DNA of 64,000 bases, taken from Cotesia glomerata. Taxonomy: Eukaryota > Arthropoda > Insecta > Hymenoptera > Braconidae. The stretch covers positions 18,190,430-18,254,429 of the forward strand of contig NC_058158.1 in the NCBI RefSeq assembly GCF_020080835.1, written 5' to 3'. The notes beneath the pieces were generated by a model, which was not told the origin of the DNA, searched no databases, and saw only the letters and a list, made by a program, of their open reading frames with translations. Position numbers and translations under genes: made by a program. Positions 55,160-64,000 of this stretch are shown here, one piece after another (the stretch's first letter is position 1; the number at the start of each line of letters is the position of its first letter).

Positions 55160-55414
55160 CCTGAAAAAAGAAAACGATTAAAATTGCTGAATTTTTGTCA
55201 GAGGTAATACTTCAAACAAGGTAATGCATTGAAGATTATTTGCTTTTTAATATTTTTAACTTTCCGCTAAGAAAATTGAAAGTTTTCACAATTTCGGAAG
55301 TTATTGGTTTCACCCCGTTTTTCTAAAATCTACTTTTCATCAGATCTTGATGTTTTGAGGTCCTAGAAAGCTTCCCCGAATGTTTTCGCGATAATGTCCG
55401 TATGTCTGTATGTA

Positions 55415-55514
55415 NNNNNNNNNNNNNNNNNNNNNNNNNNNNNNNNNNNNNNNNNNNNNNNNNNNNNNNNNNNNNNNNNNNNNNNNNNNNNNNNNNNNNN
55501 NNNNNNNNNNNNNN
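55415..55514. other. Assembly gap (100 N)
   Basis: One hundred consecutive N, a conventional scaffold gap of unknown true size. Left and right sides need not be adjacent. Confidence 1.
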
Positions 55515-55605
55515 TTGTCAATTAGTGTGAGCGATGACCGTGCACAGCGCTAGACTCCGAGTTTATGTAAATGTTAAAAGACATGAATATTAGTTTACCT
55601 CAGAT

Positions 55606-55672
55606 AGCGTAGAGGGAGAGTCTCTGGCTGCCAACAAAGAGTTCTGGGTTCGATTCCCGGATAGGACGAAAA
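55606..55672 (+). repeat. tRNA-like sequence, probably a SINE head
   Basis: An A-box-like TAGCGTAGAGG and a perfect B-box GGTTCGATTCC are correctly spaced with a GCC-containing loop between them, resembling tRNA-Gly. The anticodon and acceptor stems do not pair, so it is a tRNA-derived repeat rather than a working gene. Confidence 0.45.
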
Positions 55673-55989
55673 TTCCGATTTCTTTTTTCGGTTACTGTAT
55701 TGGTACCAATTAGTCCAACCTCCTATCTCTCTCCCTCCCTAAAATTTCTTTTAAAAAAACCGACTGTCAATTTTTACAATAGTTGAATTGTAAAGTTTAC
55801 AAACACATATTGTATAATTTGCTCTATATTATTCGACTTTTTAAGTTTCTTGCTAGCCTTGCTTGTTGGATAAAATTTACAATAGTAGATCGTAAAAATT
55901 ACTAAATGAGAAGTACAGTCCACCGTTACTATTTAATTTAATAAAAATTACGATAGTGAAATAGTAAAAATTCCTTCAATTTTTTTTCC

Positions 55990-56648
55990 GTGCAGAATTA
56001 TTGCAGAATTCAACAGAATAGAACTGACTTAAAGATTTTGAATTTGTTTTAATTCAGTCTAATTTGGAGTCAGAGCGAGAAATTCGAGGATTATCTCCTA
56101 ATTTAACAGAATTGAACCGAATTGAAAATTTTGAATTCGGTCTAATTCAGAGTCAGAGCCAGAAATTCAAGGATTATTTCCAAATTTAACTGAATTGAAC
56201 TGAATTGAAAATTTTGAATTTTTTTTAATTCGGTTTAATTCGGAGTCAGAGCGAGAAATTCGAGGATTATTTCCGAATTTGACAGAATTGAACCGAATTA
56301 ATAATTTTGAATTTTTTTTAATTCGATCTAATTCGGAGTCAGAGCGAGAAATTCGAGGATTATTTCCGAATTTAACAGAATTTAACTGAATTAATAATTT
56401 TGAATTTGTTTTAATTCGGTCTAATTCGGAGTCAGAGCCAGAAATTCGAGGATTATTTCCGAATTCAACAGAATTGAACCGAATTAATAATTTTGAATTT
56501 GTTTTAATTCGGCTAAATTCTGGCTCACCTGCCGAATTAAACAGAATTCATTTTAAAGTTAGGTACCGAATTAACAGAATTTAACTGAATTCAAAAGAAT
56601 TAAAAATTTAATTCTGTTTAATTCGATCGAATTCAGTTGTTTAATCAG
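55990..56648. repeat. 92 bp minisatellite ending in a MITE-like CAGGG end
   Basis: GAGTCAGAGC(G/C)(A)GAAATTC recurs at about 56070, 56152, 56244, 56336 and 56428, a period near 92 bp, alternating with GAATTGAACCGAATT. The stretch ends TTTAATCAGGG at 56648, the inverse of the CCCTGATTAAA ends seen elsewhere, exactly where the downstream coding frame begins. Confidence 0.75.
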
Positions 56649-57071
56649 GGATATTATTACTCGATTCCCATTTTTGATGGGATTTCACGGAATGAATACT
56701 TTGAGCATTACAAATTTTTGATTGCAGCATGTGCAGTGCTTAGTTTAGATGAAGTCACAGAAGATTTTTTACATAAATTTGTCAAAGATTTTGAAGCACT
56801 TTATGGACTCAGACATTGCTCGATTAATTCTCATCAAACTATTCATTTGCCAGATTGTGTGAGAAGACTTGGCCCGTTATGGTCGTCACATAGTTATGAA
56901 TATGAAAACATGAATGGATTGTTTTTAAAATCAATTAAAGGAACAAGTCATATAGATACACAAGTTGCAAATTCTCATTACAGAAATATCACGAAAGCAG
57001 TTTTTATAGAAGAATTGCCAGAGGGAAGTATTCGAGAATTTTGCTTGAGAAAGAAAAATCAAGTTAAAATC

Positions 57072-59606
57072 TGTTACGTCTGGGTGACGATAACACAATT
57101 AATTAATCAGTTCCTTAAATTTGAGACTAATCACTGAAGATTATATGTCTCGGGAGGCGGGAACCACGCCTATAGGCAACTGCACGCGGGTTTTTAATGG
57201 ACAATGGATTCACGAATTTATAATGAACCGTGAGGAATTCTTGCTCTGTTGGGGTATCCCTGTTGGGGTAGGTCGGGGCACAAGCGAAAGAGAAAACAAG
57301 TGAGTTTGTATGGAATAGAACTGAGAAAGAATTATACCTGTATGAATAAATACTGTTGTCGTTGGGTCCTCATCCAAGTACCTGAGCGTCCGAAATACTA
57401 AGGGCGTTGACCGATGGTAATGACTGGCGACTAATTAAGTAAATGGTTAAGTTAGTTAATCAAGGTAATTCATTAACAAATCCGTAATGTTCGAATAACT
57501 TACGATTGTTTATTATGATAAATTTTAAATACAAGAGTAATTATCGATGATTGACTGGTTGGAATTCAGAATTTAATTATTTGATAGTTAAAATTTTGAA
57601 CAATACTGAACTACTGATCACACCCACGGTTATAGGAAGTACTGGTGCTTCTCGGTTGTCGTAGTTGGGTTTTTATATACTCACAAGTCCCTCCTCCTCA
57701 TTTACAATTTTAATAACCCTTAGTATAAAATTTTGGTGGGATTTCTAGATAACAGGCTACGGAATTCGGCGTTTGGGAATCACTATGCAATAGCAACGCT
57801 AATGCATAAACACTCTTGCCTATTTTCTGGGAGTTAACGCAGTCGGGTTAATTTCGGTTACCTACGGGATTCCTATGTCTCCGGACTTCGTCCCGTGACT
57901 CAGCGGTTGTTTGCTCAGGTGAGAATGCTCGCGATGGGATTGTTCTGTATGATCGCGTCTGACTTTCCCCTTATCTTTCCGAATAAGTTTCTTACAGTGA
58001 GATTTTCTTATCTCAACAACAAAATTTCATGTTTTCGAACTGAATAGTTGGATTTTCGATAGTGGCCGATGTTGTCCAGTGGTTTTCGGTTTTGTAATTT
58101 TCTATTTCTTATTTTCGACATGGCGACTATTTATTTAGGACGCGTGGGGTATCGCGATTTGTGCTTACGTACCGTACGTATTCTGTTGTTTCGAGATTCC
58201 TCTATTGATAGTTATTATTCCCTTTTTTCACGATGGTCGAACCGTAATGATTTTTCTTTTCTAAATTCCGGCTAGCTGATAACCGTATGCAGTACCTCAG
58301 ATTATTTACTCGAGAGTTGAAATATCTTTTGTTTGATTTATTTTCTCGATCCAAGGAATTGTTTGAATAACTATTTTTAAATGTGAATTAATTATTCAAG
58401 TCGATAACTTGTCAACCAATATAATATAAAACGTAGAAATAATTAACCGTTTCTGTCTTAATACAATTAAGCTAATTTGTAACTTTCTAATTATTAATAT
58501 TTATTTTATTAAAGCCGATGGCTTGTCTATTGAATTTGGGCACTCGGTAAATTCAATTCAATAAATATTTAATGTAAGAAAAATATCACGGACCGTAATA
58601 CTGGTTACCGACTTCCCGATGAGTGCCGCCTTTGCTTCCGCGGCTGGGGTTTTTATATCCGCGGATCCGCCATTGTACCATGGTGGCTGGTCGCGTAGCC
58701 AGGCTCAGGCGTTGCCGTGTTACGTAACTCGTTTGAAAAAGGGTTTATATGCGTCAAATATATAATCGAATGCATTATAATGCGATATACGAAGTCGTGT
58801 CCGTATTGACCACAGATATCTATAAAAAATATATCGCAATTAAAGGTATATCATCTCATATTCCATTATTATTAATTATTCTATTATTAATATAGGATAT
58901 TCATCAATAATATATTATCTTTATGCATAAACCATACATTCATCAATATGTTACTTCGCATATGCACGATTCTTATGTGTATCGATAAATATACGGTGTT
59001 ACATATATTCTTCATATATTGCACATGATATATAGCACATATAGTTTCATGTGCTGGTGATATAGCAGATGATGCATGGATTACCATACATCAACGATCA
59101 TACCATTCATGCAACCGTACATTCGTCATTCATTTGCAATACATCGTACGATATATTTTTAATAATCTGTAGTATTTCTATGCAGGAATGCGCGAAGAAT
59201 ATTTTTATTAAAGGTCATGTTCGTGGAATTTGGCCGCTAGCTATTTCTATTAAAGGTCATGTTTAGCAGCTGGTTACTTCCCCCATGGCTGCATACGCGA
59301 TGGGCTCCTAGATAAGAAGTTATTTGCCGGCGTTTACAGGCGGTTTTTCGGGACAACTGAAAATAATGTTTTTCTCTCAGAACCTTTTGGTAACGAGTAG
59401 TCGCAACTAAGACGATAAGCTTTTTCAAATCTCGCTCGAGTAATATTCTTATCTGTGTTTTCCTTTCGTCTTATGTAAAAACAAAAAAAATGTTTTTTAA
59501 AAAGAGTTGTTTAAGGGTACGGTGTTACAGTAGTTCGTAGTTCCATCATTAATTAAGGATTTTTACTGATTAGTTATTCATTAATGTGTTACGCGTGGCC
59601 GTAACA
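57072..59606 (+). mobile_element. Solo-LTR-like insertion, 2.5 kb
   Basis: Starts TGTTACG and ends CGTAACA (TG..CA with a 7 bp inverted end), flanked by the 4 bp duplication AATC (57068-57071 and 59607-59610). It has no coding capacity beyond small open frames. Size, ends and duplication length fit a solo LTR of a Ty3/gypsy- or BEL-like element with a large LTR; a long non-autonomous element with 7 bp TIRs is the alternative. It splits the DUF4218-like ORF in frame. Confidence 0.65.
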
Positions 59607-60235
59607 AATCAACGAAAAAATTGGTGATCATTGTTACAGTGTCGGAACGTACAAAATTGTTAACCCCCTTCCTGATAACCTTCGAGATCTATTAAATATT
59701 ATGGACATAATTAACATGAGAGTGTACCGGTACTTGAGACTGATGAAAAATAGCAAATTGTTTGTGTCAACAATGTATTCAGAGGAGTTACAAACCCAAT
59801 CGAATGCGATTCGGTACTTACTGGACGGCAGATCTTACTTAGGGTTGATTATGTACTTCATAAAAATTAGAACCTGTAACTGCATTGATAATCTTTGTAA
59901 TTGTAGAGCTAATCATTATGCTGTGATTCAGAAACTAATTACAGATGATGTATATGTAGTTACAGGAGATCGATACAGATTTAGAACAGAAGATTACTTA
60001 CTCAAAGTTCACACTGAAGATCGTATTATATTAGTTTCAGTAGAAAATATTATTGATGTTTGTGTAATAATGAATACCCGGGAAAAAATGATCAGATCTG
60101 ATCAGACATGAACAGGCATGAGTCTTCAGGTCTGATCAGGTATGAAAAATGACCGGGTCTGATCAGACCTGGCCAGGCATGTTCAGGTCTGATCAGATCT
60201 GTTCATGTCTGACTCGATCAGGTCCATAAAAAAAT

Positions 60236-60308
60236 CGGTGCCGACGGGGATTCGAACCGTACACCTCGCGCTCTTCAGACTGACACTTTACCTCTTGACC
60301 AAATGATT
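60236..60308 (-). repeat. tRNA-like sequence inside the 1.7 kb element
   Basis: On the minus strand it has an A-box-like TGGTCAAGAGG, a CTGAAGA loop as in tRNA-Phe and a perfect B-box GGTTCGAATCC ending in CGTCGGCACC. The anticodon stem and the 5' acceptor half do not pair, so it is a pseudo-tRNA or SINE head, perhaps supplying RNA polymerase III promoter elements. Confidence 0.45.
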
Positions 60309-60490
60309 CATCTTAACTTGAGAGTATCTTTCGAGCTACTTCAAGTAATTCAAATTTTATACATGATTTATCCTTATAGTTAACGGAGTTCTATACCTAA
60401 TTTATTAATTATTAATAATTAATCATATATTACAGTGATTTATTCGGAACGGCTATGTATTTTTTTTCGCTCCATTAACATATGGTTCTA

Positions 60491-61386
60491 CACTGAGAGA
60501 GAATTTTATTCAATAGTAATAAAACAGTTTATTTGGACTTGAAAAAAAATTTAGTTAATATTAATAAAATTATATTTCATATAAATAAAATTTTATTAGT
60601 ATTTAATAAAATTTCATAAGTATTTAATAAAATTTTCTTAAATACTAATATGTGTTTATTAAAATAACCACGAACGACGCTTTCGTTTGCTGTCATTAAT
60701 ACGAATATTAAGTCATTAAAAGAAATAATCTCAAAAAAAAAAAAAAATTAATATTCATCAATTAATTATAATATATTCAAATATATTTTCACAGTAAAGT
60801 CTTTTAATAAATAGTATTAAGATTTTTTAACAAGACATCCTAACCTAACCTATTTGTTTACTTCATGACGAATCACATGTAGAGATTTTAAATAATAAAA
60901 ATAAATAAATATTCGATTGAATTTATGAAATCATAGTCTTTATTTTTTAACAAATGAGTCCCTACATTGTCTGGTTTTCTGCTTCTGTTTTCATTTTATT
61001 AAATAATGTCTAACTCTTATCGATTCATTTGTGAAATTTTTTAAATTTAAGTGCATAAAAATTAACATCCACTCGGATAACAACAGTTGTAGACTTTGTA
61101 TTTCAAAATATAGTTCCGACAAAATTCAATTTTACTTAATTATTTATTCAATTAATTACTGATCAATACTTGTTAGTTAGTTGATTAATGAATTTTCTTT
61201 ATATTACATGTAGATAAATATTCATTACATACTAAGAAACATTTATTAGTATTTAATAAAATTTTTATTAGTATTTAAGGAAATTTAATTAATATTTAAT
61301 AAACTTTTATTTGGGATTAGCCAAATAAACGTTTTATTAAATAGTAATAAAATTTCATTACTATTAAATAAAATTGTCTCTCAGTG
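60491..61386. mobile_element. Nested 0.9 kb MITE-like element with CACTGAGAGA ends
   Basis: CACTGAGAGAGAATTTTATT at the left pairs with AATAAAATTGTCTCTCAGTG at the right. Internally both arms are built from TTTAATAAAATTTTATTAGTA-like words. Flanks are TA at the left and TT at the right, so the duplication is unclear. It lies between the two repeat clusters of the 1.7 kb element. Confidence 0.75.
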
Positions 61387-61842
61387 TTGGCTAGATATCA
61401 GACATGGACAGGTCTGATCAGGTCTGAGCGTATTTAAGGCTTCAGACATGAACAGACATGAGCAGGCATGAACAGGTCTGATCAGATCTGAACGTATTTA
61501 ACGCTTCAGACATGAACAGACATGAGCAGGCATGAACAGGTCTGATCAGGTCTGAGCGTATTTAATGCTTCAGACATGAACAGGCATGAGCAGGCATGAA
61601 CAGGTCTGATCAGGTATAATTTCAGGCCTGATCATACATGAACAGGCCTGCTCAGGTCTAATTTCAGGCCTGATCAGATATGAACAGGTCTGCTCAGGTC
61701 TAATTTCAGGCCTGATCAGATATGAACAGGTCTGATCAGTCCTGATCATTTTTTCCCGGGTATAGATAACCAAATTGTCATTGGCATACCACTAAATAAA
61801 TATGAATTAGAGTAGAATAATAATCATAAAATAATAATACTA

Positions 61843-63223
61843 CACGGAAAGAAAATTATGGGAACTATTCCTATACCATTATAGGAATGGTTTCCATAAT
61901 TTATGGGAACCATTCCCATAATAGTTTAGGAATGGTTCCCACGATATATAGGTTTAAATCCTACACCGAAAAAAAAAATTAGGGGTGCCACATGATACAT
62001 TCCTGTGGCAGATACATGATTTTCATAAGGACATGATTTTCAGACAATAGTAGTTAAAGCAACAATAATAATCAAATAATAATAATAATAATTTATATTA
62101 TTAAGATAATAAGAACAATTTTGTCTTCTGGATAGTCATATGATGAAATCGATTTTTTTAGTGAAATTTAGTGTCATTGCAAAGGACTTGACTTGAATTT
62201 GTGCCTTTTCAAGGTTTCATATCATTCTCATCGATGGTCAATTCATGATGACAAGTATTTAGGTTGCATTCGAAAATGCTCTATCTCTAGACATATAATT
62301 GAGAAATGACCTTGTATCTCGTGAACTATTGACATTTTTTAAGATATAAGCTCATCCCGAAGTTACACTCATCGAGACCTTTCATTTGAGTACCTACATC
62401 AATTTTTCATATATTTTATATATTTATATATATTATATATATGTAAATATGGAAAATATATCAAAAATGCATGTGGGTACTCAAATGAAAGCTCTTGATG
62501 AGTGTAACATCGGGATGTGAGCTTATATCTTCAAAAATATTAATAGTTTACTAGATACAAGGTCATTTCTTCATTATGTATCTAGACACAGAGCATTTTT
62601 TAATGTAGCCTAGATTCTTATTATAATAAACTGACTATTGGTGAGAAAGATATGAAACTTTGAAAAAGCCCAACTCCAAGCAAAAACCCATTTTATCATA
62701 TAAATACACTGGCCACAAAATTTTTTTTATTCTCTTAATAATATAGATTATTATTATTATTATTTGATTATTATTGTTGTTTTAACTATTATTGCATACT
62801 ACATGAAAATTATGTTGCTGTCACATGAAAATCAATTTTTTTTTCCGTGTATATATTATAGAAATTATTTCGAACTCACTCCGCACGAAAATTTTATCTT
62901 TATTTTATTTTGAAAACGATTCCTATAATGGTATAGGAATGATTCCTATAAAATTCTTCCTATATCATTATGGGAATAGTTCCCATAATGATATAGGAAA
63001 CATTGCTATATTATTATGGGAATATTTCCCATAATATTATGGGAATGGTTCCTATAAATATAGGAACTATTCCTATATTATTATGGGAACCATTGCCATC
63101 GTTATGGGAAATGTTCCCATAATTCTGGGAAAATTTCCTATAATTATGGGAACAGTTCCTGTAATTGCCTGGGAACTGTTCCCATAAAATTATGGGAATA
63201 GTTCCCATATTTTTCTTTCCGTG
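61843..63223. mobile_element. 1.4 kb TA-flanked element of TATGGGAAC palindromes
   Basis: Ends CACGGAAAGAAAA…ATGGGAA inverted at both sides, flanked by TA (61841-61842 and 63224-63225). The arms (61853-61950 and 62930-63210) consist almost entirely of short palindromic words of the type TATGGGAATAGTTCCCATA, about 20 copies. A second TA-flanked element occupies the middle. Confidence 0.85.
61964..62849. mobile_element. Nested 0.9 kb palindromic element with CACGGAAAAAAA ends
   Basis: CACCGAAAAAAAAAATT at the left, TTTTTTTTTCCGTG at the right, TA on both sides. Almost the whole length is one imperfect palindrome centred near 62420: 62100-62400 is mirrored by 62440-62740 (for example TTTCATATCATTCTC against GAGAAAGATATGAAA). 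No ORF. Its ends resemble those of the outer element, suggesting insertion into its own family. Confidence 0.8.
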
Positions 63224-63225
63224 TA

Positions 63226-63640
63226 GTTTATTTATGTGAATAAATAATTAAAAATTAATTTGATTTAATAAAATGCTTTAAATTAAATTAAATTAAATTA
63301 AATAAATTTATAATAAAAACATAATTATTTATATTACAATTTTTTTAGAGTTTTTTTATGTTCTTAAATTTAATGTATCTAATTAATAATAATAATATAA
63401 TATACTCAATAATTTGAAATGATTTAATTTACAAATTAATTTTTTTATCAATAATTTTTAAGTTACTATTTAAATTTATTTGTATTGAACTATTTAATGT
63501 TGGTATGAGTGTATTTTGGAAGGTTACATTGATCAATAAAAAAAATTGAAGATAAAAATATCGATCAAAACAATTAAAAATTGTCTAGTAGGCTCATGTA
63601 GGTTCATGTAGGCTTATGTAGGTTCATTATTCTGACTCGG
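63226..63640. other. AT-rich stretch with a short 10 bp repeat
   Basis: AT-rich sequence without a gene. At 63592-63632 a 10 bp unit TAGGTTCATG/TAGGCTTATG is repeated four times. Confidence 0.6.
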
Positions 63641-63646
63641 GAGAAT

Positions 63647-64000
63647 ACCCTGAATAAAAAAAAGTATTGACACAAAGAAAAAAGTATCGAAAAGTATTGT
63701 AATCTGAGACATGTGATCTGAGGCTTTCTTATTTACTTCCCGTGGAGTGTATACTATTTTTTTGCTCGACGAAGGCAGAAAGGGGCAACTTCGTTTAGCG
63801 CAGTGGGCCGAAAGTTGACGCTTTCTGCCCGTCGAGCAAAAAAAGTCTTTTATAGGGTAGAAAAGAATAAAAAAAACTTCCAGCGAATTCGAAAGGGGAC
63901 GACGGAGTCACAAGTGGTCAAAATAATGAAATAAAATTGATTATTTATCACAATAATATTTATCAGGTGCTAGTGAATACAAATATCAAATAAAATAATA
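63647..64000. repeat. CCCTGA-type element start and a GC-rich hairpin
   Basis: CCCTGAATAAAAAAAAGTA at 63647 resembles the MITE ends at 51808 and 54824. At 63758-63846 an inverted repeat with arms TTTTTTTGCTCGACG…GGCAGAAAG folds on itself around a roughly 30 bp centre. No gene in the remaining sequence. Confidence 0.6.

Larger units (their letters stand above)
60077..61760. mobile_element. 1.7 kb TA-flanked element with TCTGATCAGA repeats
   Basis: TIR CCCGGGAAAAAATGATCAG at the left and its complement at the right, flanked by TA (60075-60076 and 61761-61762). Both ends carry clustered AGGTCTGATCAGATCTG-like palindromes interspersed with CAGGCATGAACAGG; the right cluster has about an 85 bp period. 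It contains a tRNA-like sequence and a nested 0.9 kb element. No ORF supports transposase coding, so it is non-autonomous. Confidence 0.85.
56649..61815 (+). pseudogene. CACTA-associated DUF4218-like protein, split by two insertions
   Basis: Three coding pieces are in frame with each other: 56649-57071, 59611-60076 and 61763-61815. Removing each insertion with one copy of its target duplication restores one continuous frame of roughly 313 codons that ends NKYELE then stop. The first piece carries HKFVKDFEALYG, INSHQTIHLPDCVRRLGPLW and YENMNGLFLKSIKGT, the pattern that I know from DUF4218 regions of CACTA (En/Spm) transposases. The second has a cysteine-rich CNCIDNLCNCRANHYAVIQ and ends in a strand-rich ISVENIIDVCVIMN segment typical of the far C-terminus of such proteins. 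The N-terminal DDE portion is missing: the frame is cut at 56648 by the CAGGG repeat end. No stop or frameshift is seen in the pieces, so both interruptions look recent. Confidence 0.75.

Noticed and set aside
60236..60308. Functional tRNA-Phe gene on the minus strand (and a tRNA-Gly at 55606-55672)
   Set aside because: A and B boxes are good, but anticodon and acceptor stems do not pair; both sit in repeat contexts, so they are tRNA-derived repeats.

Overview
The window is AT-rich eukaryotic DNA with short spliceosomal introns, long (TA)n tracts, satellites and densely nested transposable elements. The mix (BED-type hAT, Ty3/gypsy, RNase H-bearing LOA/I-type non-LTR element, long terminal-inverted-repeat elements, very many small TA-flanked elements) fits an insect, plausibly a parasitoid wasp. 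That is inference: I recognise no conserved single-copy host gene, so the species is open.

Layout. 1-2.9 kb (minus): three exons of a broken transposase-like gene with a foldback element in its first intron. 4.4-24.2 kb: three copies of a roughly 0.5 kb dispersed unit joined by (TA)n linkers, into which other elements have gone: a young Ty3/gypsy element (5010-10611, 530 bp LTRs), a 3.3 kb long-inverted-repeat element (11255-14545) carrying the C-terminal half of the same protein family as the 1-2.9 kb gene, and an unclassified 14.65-23.7 kb block. That block holds a 481-codon ORF split in frame by a 5.3 kb hAT element (15980-21295, 8 bp target duplication). The hAT carries a broken BED/DDE transposase gene and, in front of it, a small intact three-exon gene homologous to the transposase N-terminus.

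24.3-30.9 kb: a minus-strand Lys/Arg-rich repeat ORF split by a 5.76 kb non-LTR retrotransposon with a 13 bp target duplication. 32-40.6 kb: two satellite families (about 180 and 190 bp monomers) with an inverted junction. 41.3-49.9 kb: a third satellite (231 bp monomer) invaded by a 5.66 kb palindromic element (41376-47032) with 1.43 kb inverted repeats and an XPG/FEN1-like nuclease ORF with a Cys-rich tail. 50-55.4 kb: mostly anonymous AT-rich DNA with small foldback elements; a 100 bp assembly gap lies at 55415-55514.

56.6-61.8 kb: a DUF4218-type (CACTA-transposon-associated) ORF split in frame by a 2.5 kb solo-LTR-like insertion and a 1.7 kb TA-flanked element, which itself holds a 0.9 kb element. 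61.8-63.2 kb: two nested TA-flanked palindromic elements.

Most coding sequence is therefore mobile-element derived, and the window records at least a dozen insertions whose order can be read from target duplications and restored reading frames. The strongest candidates for something undescribed are the palindromic nuclease element, the hAT accessory gene, and the long-inverted-repeat transposase-like family seen as two complementary halves.
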